Source: Mesorhizobium sp. L-2-11
GTDB taxonomy: Bacteria; Pseudomonadota; Alphaproteobacteria; Rhizobiales; Rhizobiaceae
Direction: 5' to 3'
NCBI RefSeq assembly: GCF_016756595.1
Contig: NZ_AP023257.1
Location: 2,744,001-2,808,000, forward strand
Length of the DNA: 64,000 nt
Made by a program: the position numbers and the translations under genes
The notes under the pieces: generated by a model
Seen by the model: only the letters and a program-made list of their open reading frames with translations
Told to the model about the DNA's origin: nothing
Database searches by the model: none
Shown here: positions 54,328 through 62,318 of the stretch, piece after piece
How the letters are laid out: each line of letters starts with the position of its first letter
How positions within the stretch are numbered: the stretch's first letter is position 1

Positions 54328-55372
54328 AGCATTGCTGATCTATATGTGCTTTGCCGCACCTGCCTTTGGCCAAGGTTTTGCTGGACTTGGCACAGAGGCT
54401 GACGGGTTTTCAGCGCCGCAGCCGGGGACTGCATTCAACTTTCCGGCAGACCATGGCCCGCACCCCGGTTACCGGATCGAATGGTGGTATTTGACCGCCA
54501 ACCTGCAAGCTGCGGATGGAACGGACTATGGCGTGCAATGGACTCTTTTCCGATCCGCCCTGGCCCCGGTGGAGCGGTCCGGCTGGTCCAGTCCGCAGCT
54601 TTGGATGGGCCATGCCGGGCTGACGACGCGAACGCACCAATTCGTGGCCGAACGGCTGGCACGGGGCGGCATCGGCCAGGCGGGGGTTTCGGCTGCGCCC
54701 TTTGCGGCCTGGATTGACAACTGGCAGATGGCAGGCCGGGCCCTGCCAGAGGCGGATGCGCTGTCGGCGCTTGATCTGCGTGCGGCGGGACAGGCGTTTT
54801 CCTACGAACTGGCGCTGGACGCCAAAGGCCCTCTGGTGCCGCAGGGAGTGCAGGGCTATTCGGTGAAATCCGAGAAGGGGCAGGCGAGCTATTACTACTC
54901 GCAACCATTCTACCACGTGACCGGTACACTGACCCTTCCGGCGGGCGTGATTGCGGTGTCCGGTCAGGCGTGGTTGGACCACGAATGGTCCTCGCAGCCA
55001 CTGGCTGAGGATCAAACTGGGTGGGACTGGTTCTCGCTGCATTTCGACAGCGGCGAAAAGATGATGGGCTTTCGCCTGCGCGACGGAGGGGCGGGCTTTA
55101 CATCGGCCACATGGATCAAGGCCGACGGCAGGCCGCAGCCGCAGGCCCCCGGCGCGCTAAGAGTGACGCCGCTCGAAACGGCGGCAGTCGCGGGACGCAG
55201 CGTGCCGATCCGCTGGAGGGTGCAATTGCCGGGAAAAGGGGTAGATGTGACCACGCGGGCGCTGAACCCGCAAGCCTGGATGGACACGCGCTTTCCCTAT
55301 TGGGAAGGCCCGATCCGATTTGAGGGCACCCATGCCGGGCGCGGCTATCTCGAGATGACAGGCTATGAGTAA
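54317..55372 (+). CDS. AttH/CrtC-like lipocalin-domain exported protein
   Basis: A 351-residue protein with a signal peptide (MSVRALLIYMCFAAPAFGQG). The body is the lipocalin-like AttH/CrtC N-terminal fold: HPGYRIEWWYLTANL, GVQWTLFRSA, YYYSQPFYHVTGTL, AWLDHEWSSQ and GWDWFSLHFDSG. CrtC hydratases and AttH share this fold; with an ABC FtsX-like operon in front, the AttH role (periplasmic component of an export or lipid-transfer system) is more likely than carotenoid hydration. It overlaps the permease gene and is the last gene of the operon. The start ATG 54317 is preferred over a TTG at 54311. Confidence 0.9.
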   Translation: MSVRALLIYMCFAAPAFGQGFAGLGTEADGFSAPQPGTAFNFPADHGPHPGYRIEWWYLTANLQAADGTDYGVQWTLFRSALAPVERSGWSSPQLWMGHAGLTTRTHQFVAERLARGGIGQAGVSAAPFAAWIDNWQMAGRALPEADALSALDLRAAGQAFSYELALDAKGPLVPQGVQGYSVKSEKGQASYYYSQPFYHVTGTLTLPAGVIAVSGQAWLDHEWSSQPLAEDQTGWDWFSLHFDSGEKMMGFRLRDGGAGFTSATWIKADGRPQPQAPGALRVTPLETAAVAGRSVPIRWRVQLPGKGVDVTTRALNPQAWMDTRFPYWEGPIRFEGTHAGRGYLEMTGYE

Positions 55373-55587
55373 CTGGAGGATGATTGCAAGATCGCGACGG
55401 TTGGCGAATTGCCGAAAATGCAGGAGGTTGGTTTCCAGCGCCCTTCCCTCTACCAAATTCTGATTAACCCGCTGAATATAATAAATCTTCCCTTCGGTGG
55501 TAGCGTCCCCGAACGGAACTGCTGCCCGCGCGTGGGGGAACCCTCAACGCGTATGCATCGTTAAGACGATTGCCAGGGAGAATCGCC

Positions 55588-55995
55588 ATGAATAGCGCGG
55601 ACCCGACCCACCGAATTCAGCCTGAAGTGCGCGCCGCAATTAGCGCCTTCCTCAACGAGGTCCAAAGAGACCCGAAACCATTTGCTCTTTCGGAAGCCCT
55701 AGCAGCAATAAGACAGATCTTTCCTGAAATGGAAATCTCCGACGCCGATCTTGCCGACGCCATCGCGAGTGAAGCTCTATCGGCTGGCGTCGGCATTGAG
55801 TTCGACGTGCTTAAGACGCGTAAGGCGCTCGAACGGAGGGCGATCGAGCGATGGGAGAATGAAGGCGGCGCTAGCGGAAGGAAGAAGAACTCAGATCGGG
55901 CTCAAAGCGACGCGGCGCAGCGAGCTAAAACCAATGACACCAGTGGCACGAGGCGACGGGCAAACGAATCTAAGGAGCGGCATCGGTTGATCTAG
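55588..55995 (+). CDS. hypothetical protein
   Basis: A 135-residue soluble protein. The N-terminal 70 residues look like a folded helical domain (VRAAISAFLNEVQRDPKPFALSEALAAI, MEISDADLADAIASEALSAG); the last 50 are basic and disordered (KKNSDRAQSDAAQRAKTNDT). ATG 55588 follows CAGGGAGAATCGCC. I do not recognise the family. It lies alone, downstream of the AttH-like gene, in the accessory part of the window. Confidence 0.65.
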   Translation: MNSADPTHRIQPEVRAAISAFLNEVQRDPKPFALSEALAAIRQIFPEMEISDADLADAIASEALSAGVGIEFDVLKTRKALERRAIERWENEGGASGRKKNSDRAQSDAAQRAKTNDTSGTRRRANESKERHRLI

Positions 55996-56152
55996 CCAAG
56001 TCACTTCCTTAAGCCGCCTCTTTCTTCCGCCGGCGTTCGTTGCGCTTGGTAGCCAAGGGCAGTCGCCGATCAAGAACTCCATCAATGCAATAGCGCTGCT
56101 TGTGCGTGAGTGCCGCGTATGGTTTCTTTCAAGCGTATTGGGAGGACATGGA

Positions 56153-56325
56153 ATGGCAAAGCTTTCGGCTCCGTGCCCGATTTGCAGGAAGGCGGCGAAA
56201 CAATCACAACTGCCGGTCACTATCTGGAGTTCGACTGCTCTGACTGCGGGTACTTCCAGATATGCAGAACATTTCAACGGGTAGCCTCGAAAACAGCCGG
56301 TTTCCACGAGGCGGCAATCACTTGA
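56153..56325 (+). pseudogene. zinc-ribbon-like small gene with one-base deletion
   Basis: ATG 56153 has GGGAGGACATGG upstream and encodes MAKLSAPCPICRK; the continuation GGETITTAGHYLEFDCSDCGYFQ is found in the next frame, ending at 56325. Joining them needs one extra base near 56186-56190 and would give a protein with paired CPIC and CSDC zinc-ribbon cysteines. Each reading frame alone gives an unnatural tail. It is probably a frameshifted pseudogene; a sequencing error is possible. Confidence 0.6.
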
Positions 56326-56480
56326 GCGGGCGAGAATAAGGGCGAGATACGGTTTGCTGCCGACCGTCACTACCTACGACCCGCCATAGCGACCGGGTGA
56401 TCAGAACTGCGCCATCGCCTCCGCCCTCTCTCGGGTTGTTCACGTCGGCCCACCGGAACGCTCGATTCCCAACCCGCCAT

Positions 56481-56554
56481 GCGCTCGTAGCTCAACTGGA
56501 TAGAGCACCGGACTTCGAATCCGTAGGTTGCAGGTTCGAACCCTGCCGAGCGCG
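56481..56554 (+). tRNA. tRNA-Arg (anticodon TCG)
   Basis: Acceptor arms GCGCTCG (56481-56487) and CGAGCGC (56547-56553) pair perfectly with discriminator G. D-arm AGCTCAACTGGATAGAGC, anticodon loop CTTCGAA with TCG at 56515-56517, T-arm GCAGGTTCGAACCCTGC. It reads CGA and, with wobble, other CGN arginine codons. No CCA is encoded. It marks the end of the accessory region; tRNA genes are common integration sites, but no duplicated 3' end was found nearby. Confidence 0.97.
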
Positions 56555-56634
56555 TCATTTTGATTTCCTTTGGTTCCCCGACGGACTATCGAAATGGGGC
56601 ATTCCGTGGTTTGCTGCCCATCTAGGAGGCGAGC

Positions 56635-56823
56635 ATGATCATTCCCAGCGACGACCAAGAAGCCCAGAGTATCATAGCCGAGATCAAGGCAATCCTTGCC
56701 GAACTATCCGCGATCGACGTTCGGACTGACCTCGCCCGGTGGATGGCGTTGGAGCAACGGCACCATGAGCTTGCGGGGAAGCTCTATGAGCGGCGCATCG
56801 ATCGTCCGTCCCATCCTGGTTAA
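56635..56823 (+). CDS. small hypothetical protein
   Basis: A 62-residue helical protein: MIIPSDDQEAQSIIAEIKAI, then AELSAIDVRTDLARWMALEQ and a basic tail. It looks like a short helical hairpin. TAGGAGGCGAGC before the ATG is a good ribosome site. No family recognised. It lies between tRNA-Arg and a convergent MFS gene. Confidence 0.65.
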   Translation: MIIPSDDQEAQSIIAEIKAILAELSAIDVRTDLARWMALEQRHHELAGKLYERRIDRPSHPG

Positions 56824-56847
56824 ACACCCCAAACCGGTGCGGCTGCA

Positions 56848-58044
56848 TCACCGCTCCTCCGGCGGCTTGAGGTGCCGAAACTGCATCAGCAGCAGCAGAT
56901 CGTAAGCGATCTTCAGTGCACCGCAGATGAGGAGGGGCCAAGCCCGGAACGAGGCAGCGAACAGAGCGCCTGCCAGCGCGGGACTGGCTGCGGCGGCCAG
57001 GCTGCGCGGGACCGATGTGAAGCTCGCGGCCGCCGCCCGCTCCGCTTCCGTGACAACGGCCATGACGTAAGACGAGCGCGTCGGGACGTCCATCTGCGAA
57101 AGCGCAGCGCGGACCAGCAGCAGGGCCAGTGTCAGAGATAGCGTCGGCGCAAGCGCCGCCAGCATCAGGGCGATGCTGGACGGCATATGTGTGAACACCA
57201 TCGTGTTGATGAGTCCGATGTGCCGAGACAGCCAAGCTGCAACGGGGAATGAGAACGCCGAAAGTAGGCCCGACCAAAAGAAGAAAAAGCCCGCTTCCGA
57301 GAGCGACAGGTCGAATTTTTCGAAAAGCCATAGAGCAAGCAGCGACTGGACGACAAAGCCGCCGGCGAAAGCATCAAGGCTAAAAAGTGCCGCAAGCTTG
57401 AAAACAATATTGCGCGAGGGCCCGAGCGCGGACGCGGTGCCGGCGTCCGACGTCGGACGACGCCGCGGGATCCGCGCATAAAGGAGGCCCCCGAACAGGC
57501 CGAGCAATGCATAGAGCACGAACATCGCCTTGATACCGGTGAGTTGGTCGAGGCCGACTGGAGCCAGAAGATCAGGGGTTGCCGAAGCGAGCGCGCCAAC
57601 TGCGCCTGCGAGCGCACCCACAAGGCTGTAACGCGCGAACATCTTGGTCCGCGCGGCGTCAGTGACCTCACGTGTGAGCGCGGCATGCTCCAAGGGCACG
57701 AAGACGCTGACGCTGCCGGCCGATGGGTTGATTGTGCCTGCGAACGCGATCACCAAAAGCAGCGCGTAATCGTGGACCACAGCAAAGGCCGCACCCGTGG
57801 CGACCATCAGACTTGCGGCGGCAAGCAGGAGTTGGCGGTGATCGTACCGGGCGCCAAGGAGTCCGAAACCGATGGTCAAGAGCGCGGAACCGAGAAGCGA
57901 CGCGGTCGCGATGACGCCGACCTGCAGAGGTGCAAAGCCTAATGCGAGGAGATAGACCGGCAACAGAACGGCCACGAAGCCGTCCCCCATATCGCGCAAG
58001 GCTCGAGCCGCAAAAAGGAAAGTCGCCGGGTGGATCCGCTGCAC
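56848..58044 (-). CDS. MFS transporter
   Basis: A 398-residue major facilitator with twelve predicted membrane helices. The loop 2-3 region is ARYDHRQLLLAAASL, a recognisable form of the MFS motif A, and VVHDYALLLVIAFAGTINPSAGSVSVF precedes a central cytoplasmic loop with RIPRRRPTSDAGTAS. It resembles drug or small-molecule efflux members. The start is GTG 58044 (weak ribosome site); a longer N-terminus is not seen. The substrate is unknown. A small open reading frame ends just upstream and might be coupled to it. Confidence 0.88.
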   Translation of the reverse strand: MQRIHPATFLFAARALRDMGDGFVAVLLPVYLLALGFAPLQVGVIATASLLGSALLTIGFGLLGARYDHRQLLLAAASLMVATGAAFAVVHDYALLLVIAFAGTINPSAGSVSVFVPLEHAALTREVTDAARTKMFARYSLVGALAGAVGALASATPDLLAPVGLDQLTGIKAMFVLYALLGLFGGLLYARIPRRRPTSDAGTASALGPSRNIVFKLAALFSLDAFAGGFVVQSLLALWLFEKFDLSLSEAGFFFFWSGLLSAFSFPVAAWLSRHIGLINTMVFTHMPSSIALMLAALAPTLSLTLALLLVRAALSQMDVPTRSSYVMAVVTEAERAAAASFTSVPRSLAAAASPALAGALFAASFRAWPLLICGALKIAYDLLLLMQFRHLKPPEER

Positions 58045-58062
58045 TGATCTAGCCTGCCCTCA

Positions 58063-58296
58063 TCACCTGCGTCGGCACCACGGGCTTGGGGCAGCGTCGA
58101 TCGACAGGGCTGGGAGATCATGACGGAGTCGCGTTAGACTTTCCAGCGAGGCGAAGGCTATGCAGTTCGGCAAGTGGGTCAGAATTCCCCGTGGTCTTGC
58201 TTTGATAATGTCCAGGAAGGGGCGCATTGCCGCCCGCCAGCCTTGGGGCCAAAGCGGACGGGCGGCTTCTAATGTGAGATGTAAGTGAGCAGACAT
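58063..58296 (-). CDS. doubtful small ORF upstream of the MFS gene
   Basis: A 77-codon reading frame (MSAHLHLTLEAARPLWPQGW, later FLDIIKARPRGILTHLPNCI) with stop 19 bases before the MFS start. There is a weak GAG near the ATG and no recognised family. It could be a small coupled gene or a non-coding upstream region. Confidence 0.3.
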   Translation of the reverse strand: MSAHLHLTLEAARPLWPQGWRAAMRPFLDIIKARPRGILTHLPNCIAFASLESLTRLRHDLPALSIDAAPSPWCRRR

Positions 58297-58725
58297 TCAG
58301 CTCGGCGCAGGCTCGGTCCTAACTTGACCCGTTAACGACCTTCCTGACATCGCGCTGCAACGTCCGCACAAGGGGTGAATGGAACGACGTCATTGTTGCG
58401 CAGTCGTGGAGCGACGAGCCACTGAATCACGATCTGCGAGCAGGTAACGATCGGCCAGCGCCGTGATCACTCGGGATCAGTTCGACTCGCCGCCGCTGGG
58501 ACAATGAGACCTTGGCATGCGACATGGCAGATACTGTGGGCTGGACAAATCATGCGCCGGCCGGATTCCGCCCCGACCCCGGCAAGATTGTCACAATGTG
58601 GTCATTCGCCGCCAAATTGCCGACTGTCCGGACACGGCGGACTGAAGCAACGCAGCATTTTCCACTTTGAGGCGAAGTAATTCTCAACTATGGTCGCCAG
58701 GCTTTTGCAGGGGGGAATATTGCCG
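58297..58725. other. intergenic region before the L,D-transpeptidase gene
   Basis: 429 bases with no supported gene. A GC-mixed stretch; GGGGGGAA at 58709-58717 is the ribosome site of the next gene. Confidence 0.4.
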
Positions 58726-59379
58726 ATGGTTTTATCACGCAGGGGTGTCGTGCTCGGCGGCCTGGCGCTGGTCGCGGTGGGTGCAACCAGCAATATTGCT
58801 CAAGCCGCGGCGGCAAAATCCTTTTTCGCCGGTACCGCCAGCGACAACAATTTTGTCTATCGCAAGACCAATTTCGCCAAGATCGACAAGAGATGGCATC
58901 GCCAGATCGTCAAGTATTTCAGCAGCGAGCCGGTCGGCACCGTCGTGGTCGATACCCGCCACCACTTCCTCTACGTCATCATGGAAAACAAGACTGCCAT
59001 CCGCTACGGCGTCGGCGTCGGCAAGGACGGCTTCAAATGGTACGGCCGCGCGACGATCGACCGCCGCGCGCTGTGGCCGCAATGGGTCCCGCCCCCCGAA
59101 ATGCGTAAGCGCAAGCCGGACCTACCGCACATGATCGCAGGCGGCGCGTCCAACAATCCGCTCGGGCCGCGCGCGCTCTATCTGCACCGCAACGGCGCCG
59201 ACACCGGCTACCGCCTGCATGGCACGCTGGAGCCATGGAGCATCGGCACCGACGCTTCCAGCGGCTGCATCCGCATGTTCCCGGAAGATATCATCGACCT
59301 CTACCAGCGCTGCCCAATCGGCACCGCGGTGCAGGTCCTGCCGCACATCGCCGACCAGGCGCCCGCTTCCGTCGAATGA
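58726..59379 (+). CDS. L,D-transpeptidase (YkuD domain)
   Basis: A 217-residue exported L,D-transpeptidase that crosslinks peptidoglycan or attaches proteins to it. The N-terminus MVLSRRGVVLGGLALVAVGA is a twin-arginine-like signal. The YkuD core covers about 70-205: VVVDTRHHFLYVIMENKTAIRYGVGVG and the catalytic HGTLEPWSIGTDASSGCIRM with His and Cys. ATG 58726 follows GGGGGGAA; an upstream ATG at 58690 lacks a ribosome site. It is followed after ten bases by an OmpA-like lipoprotein gene, so the pair probably acts in envelope anchoring. Confidence 0.93.
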   Translation: MVLSRRGVVLGGLALVAVGATSNIAQAAAAKSFFAGTASDNNFVYRKTNFAKIDKRWHRQIVKYFSSEPVGTVVVDTRHHFLYVIMENKTAIRYGVGVGKDGFKWYGRATIDRRALWPQWVPPPEMRKRKPDLPHMIAGGASNNPLGPRALYLHRNGADTGYRLHGTLEPWSIGTDASSGCIRMFPEDIIDLYQRCPIGTAVQVLPHIADQAPASVE

Positions 59380-59389
59380 TTGGCGCCTC

Positions 59390-59902
59390 ATGAACCGCAT
59401 GATTGAAAACACGCGCCGGCTGCTCGCCGCCGGCCTGCTAGTGCTGGCCGCATCCTGCTCGACCAGCAACACGCTGGCCCCTTCCACGCCCGACATCACC
59501 AACACGGAGGTTGCCGGCTTCCAGAACGTGCAGCCGGGCAGCGAGGAGGATTTTATCCTCAATGTCGGCCGCCGCACCTATTTCACGCAAGGTTCGGCCG
59601 CGCTCGATTCTGTCGCCAAGGCCACCCTCGACACCCAGATCGCCTGGTTAGCAAAGCATCCGCGCTGGCTGCTCAAGCTGCAGGGTTTCGCCGACGATCC
59701 CGGCGCAAGTGAAACGGCGCTGTCGCAGCAGCGCGCCGATGCGGTGATGGACTACCTCGCCGCCGGCGGCATAGACCGCAACCGCATGTGGGCCAAGGGC
59801 TACGGCAAGGACAGGCTCGTCCGCGACTGCCCCGACACCGCCTGCAGGTCGCAGAACCGCCGCGTTGTGTCTAATTTGCGCGATGAGAGGGACGAGCCGT
59901 AG
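59390..59902 (+). CDS. OmpA-family (Pal-like) lipoprotein
   Basis: A 170-residue lipoprotein. The signal ends with the lipobox LVLAASC (lipidated Cys near residue 21). An OmpA/Pal-type peptidoglycan-binding domain follows (about 65-165): VGRRTYFTQGSAALDSVAKATLDTQ, LQGFADDPGASETALSQQRADAV and the end CRSQNRRVVSNL with the conserved Arg. It should anchor the outer membrane to the wall. Its start overlaps no other gene but is ten bases after the L,D-transpeptidase stop, suggesting an operon. Confidence 0.9.
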   Translation: MNRMIENTRRLLAAGLLVLAASCSTSNTLAPSTPDITNTEVAGFQNVQPGSEEDFILNVGRRTYFTQGSAALDSVAKATLDTQIAWLAKHPRWLLKLQGFADDPGASETALSQQRADAVMDYLAAGGIDRNRMWAKGYGKDRLVRDCPDTACRSQNRRVVSNLRDERDEP

Positions 59903-60109
59903 GGGCCGCTGTTCTGCTTGTGACCCTAAGCCGTCCGTCGTTCGGTCATGCCACAAGGTCCGCATCGGGTCGGGGGCCGGTCTTTTTTGCCTGTCCCCGA
60001 TGGATCTGGTTGGTAGTTACGGGCTGGCTACAGGTGGGCAATACCGGCCTCCTGGCGGCTGTCCAGCGTCACGACCATAGCGATGCCTCCAATCGTTTCT
60101 GTCCAAGCC

Positions 60110-60124
60110 GAACAAAACGGGAAC
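60110..60124. promoter_or_regulatory. LexA (SOS) box, alphaproteobacterial type
   Basis: GAAC-AAAACGG-GAAC (60110-60124) is an exact match to the GAAC-N7-GAAC form of the alphaproteobacterial LexA site GTTC-N7-GTTC. It lies 91 bases before the ATG at 60215 and would control the two small genes downstream. Its core resembles the boxes I recall in front of rhizobial imuA operons. Confidence 0.8.
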
Positions 60125-60214
60125 AAAACTACCAAGTGTGAATTGACTCCGCGAGGAATGTCTTCCTATTTGTCTGAGGTGGGCCGGGTTGCTCACAAAC
60201 TGGGGAGAGCCGCG

Positions 60215-60475
60215 ATGGGCAGGCGAAAAAGCCGGTTCGACAGGCTGTCGGCGAGGCATGCGGAGGCGATCATCAGGGACGCTCTCAGTCTGCGCAGGAC
60301 TGTGCTTTCGTCGCAACTGCATCTGAAGGCGCATGGCGAGCTGTTTTGGCAGCTTTGCGGACTTGTCGAAAGATTGCATGAGGTGATGGCCAGCGTAGCG
60401 GAGAAGGAGCCCGATTTCCGGATGCCGGATCTTGGCCTGCTTCCGCTTCCCGAGGACTATTTGACCCGGAAATGA
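60215..60475 (+). CDS. small hypothetical protein in an SOS-box operon
   Basis: An 86-residue helical basic/acidic protein: MGRRKSRFDRLSARHAEAII, later AHGELFWQLCGLVERLHEVM and the acidic tail PLPEDYLTRK. GGGGAGAGCCGCG before ATG 60215 is a good ribosome site; an ATG at 60158 has a too-close GAGG. No family recognised. A LexA box lies upstream, so DNA damage probably induces it together with the next gene, which starts three bases after its stop. Confidence 0.7.
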   Translation: MGRRKSRFDRLSARHAEAIIRDALSLRRTVLSSQLHLKAHGELFWQLCGLVERLHEVMASVAEKEPDFRMPDLGLLPLPEDYLTRK

Positions 60476-60478
60476 GCC

Positions 60479-60739
60479 ATGGCCGGGCCGATGGACAGCG
60501 TTGGACGTGCCGCGAAGGCCAACATGCTGCTGATCGTCGAGTGCGGCCACTGCTACCATGTCGGGCGTTTTCGGGCCAACGACGTGGCCAAGGTGGTGGG
60601 CTGGAACAAGCCGCTGGAGACCATTCGATTCAGGTGCAAGCGGTGCAGCCGAACCGACACGACCGTGAAGACCCAGTTCATCGACCAGGATCATCCGCCG
60701 AAAGGCTACATCTGGGTGCTGCAGAAATTCAAGCTTTAG
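60479..60739 (+). CDS. zinc-ribbon-like small protein in an SOS-box operon
   Basis: An 86-residue protein with two Cys pairs (VECGHCYHVGRF near 21-32 and FRCKRCSRTDT near 51-61), a zinc-ribbon arrangement; the C-terminus FIDQDHPPKGYIWVLQKFKL has a conserved look. The start is three bases after the previous stop, so the genes are coupled. No named family. Its stop overlaps, on the other strand, the end of the SOS-associated peptidase gene. Possible DNA- or RNA-binding role, inferred from the ribbon only. Confidence 0.7.
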   Translation: MAGPMDSVGRAAKANMLLIVECGHCYHVGRFRANDVAKVVGWNKPLETIRFRCKRCSRTDTTVKTQFIDQDHPPKGYIWVLQKFKL

Positions 60740-61449
60740 AACAGCGAACCCTGTAGCGGCGCCTGTGGCGCCTGCGGCGGAAACTTTATCTGCGTCGCCG
60801 GCTTGTCGACGATCACCAGCGCGTCGTCGGATGCCGTGCGCTGCAGGTGCCTGGCTTGCGACCACGGCGCGCTCAGCCAGGTCTCGGTTTCCTCCTGCGT
60901 CGTCAGGATCACGGGCATCGCCTTCTCGTGGATCGGCGCGATCAGGGCGTTTGGCCTGGTCGTCAGAAAGCCGTAGAGCTCGAACTCGCCGGGGCCGTCC
61001 TTGACCTTGCGCACACCTTGCCAGCGTGTCCACAGGCCGGCGAAGAAGAACAGCGGCCGCGCCTCGTTCAGCGCGAACCAGTAGTTTTTCTGGATACCGG
61101 TATCCGGATCCTTGTCGCCCGGCGTTGGGCTCGGTTCGGCAAAACTGGTGAGCGGCACCACGCAGCGGTTCTCGACGCCGAGATATTGCTGCCAGTGGCC
61201 GTATTGCGGGTTGCGGATGTTGGTGGTGCCGTAGTCGGCCTTGCCCTTCACCCGCTCGATCGGCGTCGGCATGCCCCACAAAAGGTTGGCCAGCTCGCGC
61301 GTCCCGTCCGGCGCGTTGCGCACCACCGGGCCGGGCTGGTTGGGGTAGATATCGATGGAGGGCTCGAGATTGCCGAGACTATCGCGCAAGGCGCGGGTCC
61401 ACTGGCGTATCGCCTCCTGGCTGGTGGTGATGTTGTAGAGGTTGCACAT
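60736..61449 (-). CDS. SOS response-associated peptidase YedK/HMCES family
   Basis: A 237-residue SRAP protein. It begins MCNLYNITTSQEAIRQW with catalytic Cys2, has TTNIRNPQYG, the Glu of SFAEPSPTP and the His of PIHEKAMPVIL, which together form the site that crosslinks to abasic sites in single-stranded DNA. The C-terminal tail is Pro/Gln-rich. Family members shield abasic DNA at replication forks. It is convergent with the SOS-box operon; I found no LexA box in its own upstream region by eye. Confidence 0.95.
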   Translation of the reverse strand: MCNLYNITTSQEAIRQWTRALRDSLGNLEPSIDIYPNQPGPVVRNAPDGTRELANLLWGMPTPIERVKGKADYGTTNIRNPQYGHWQQYLGVENRCVVPLTSFAEPSPTPGDKDPDTGIQKNYWFALNEARPLFFFAGLWTRWQGVRKVKDGPGEFELYGFLTTRPNALIAPIHEKAMPVILTTQEETETWLSAPWSQARHLQRTASDDALVIVDKPATQIKFPPQAPQAPLQGSLF

Positions 61450-61710
61450 ATCGAGCCCTCAGGGAAGTTCAGGTATCTTGTGGGAAAGGGCAGGTAATTT
61501 CCAGCGCTTGTCGGCTCGGCTGCTGACACGCTACCCCAGCCCACAGCGCCGCGATCACCGCCCCGACGATCGACCGCGGCAGAAGGATACCGCCGCGCAG
61601 CGGCCAACCACGGGTTCCGCTTACGCAACGTACACCGCTCGCGTGCGTTCTATGGATTAGGAGGAGCATGATGGCGGCTGGTTTCATGCGCTCACAATCG
61701 GAGGCAAACC
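61450..61710. other. intergenic region with a possible small leader ORF
   Basis: 261 bases. GAGGAGC precedes an ATG at 61668 that opens a 23-codon frame overlapping the next gene's ribosome site (GGAGG before 61711). It may be a coupled leader peptide or just an extra start region. Confidence 0.35.
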
Positions 61711-62151
61711 ATGATGTCCAAGTTCAGAGATGCCCTTGACCGCGGCAAGGAAGCTCGCCGTGAGCAAGAGGGGAAGGTCGGCAAGGAGAAGGCCGAGGGG
61801 CCGGATTTCGGCGCGCAGGCAAGGGCCTGGCTGAACGACGTCGTGGTTGCGTCGCTGGAAACCGCCAAGGCTGACGTAGCAGGCGAGGTGGCCGTCGAGA
61901 TGGACACCGCGCCTCGCCGCCAGGCCAAAGCATCGACACCGTCGATTCGCTTCAGAATTTACAGGAAGCGGGGAACGGAAAAGGAGGTAGCCGGAAGGAC
62001 GTTCACGGTCGACGTTCAGCTGAGTGGGCAAGTGTCGGTCTCTTCGCCCGGTATGGTGGCGAGAGAAGTGGGAAACATAGGCGATAGGGCAGACGAGCGG
62101 TTCTCTACCTTGCTGGCGGAACTGATCGAGGACGCTGCGAAGGGCATTTAG
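61711..62151 (+). CDS. hypothetical protein
   Basis: A 146-residue soluble protein. The first 60 residues are charged and helical (MMSKFRDALDRGKEARREQE and further), the rest has an alternating pattern like beta strands (SIRFRIYRKRGTEKEVAGRTFTVDV). GGAGGCAAACC before the ATG is a good ribosome site. I do not recognise a family. It precedes minC by 167 bases on the same strand, but a separate promoter for min is likely in that gap. Confidence 0.65.
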   Translation: MMSKFRDALDRGKEARREQEGKVGKEKAEGPDFGAQARAWLNDVVVASLETAKADVAGEVAVEMDTAPRRQAKASTPSIRFRIYRKRGTEKEVAGRTFTVDVQLSGQVSVSSPGMVAREVGNIGDRADERFSTLLAELIEDAAKGI

Positions 62152-62318
62152 CCAGCAAGGCGTCGAGGAAAGGCTGGCAATTTCCAACGCTGTCGGCTGG
62201 CTGCCGACACCGCCGGGTGTGTCAGTAACAGCTTTCCAGATACCGCAAACACCGTTGCGTTAACCTTTCGTTAACCATGGCTGGCTAGCGTTTACCTATC
62301 AGTAAGGAATCGCTGTCC

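Noticed and set aside
56481..56554. tRNA-Arg as the attachment site of the 45-56 kb accessory region
   Set aside because: No integrase gene and no duplicated tRNA 3' end were found in the window, so this stays unproven.
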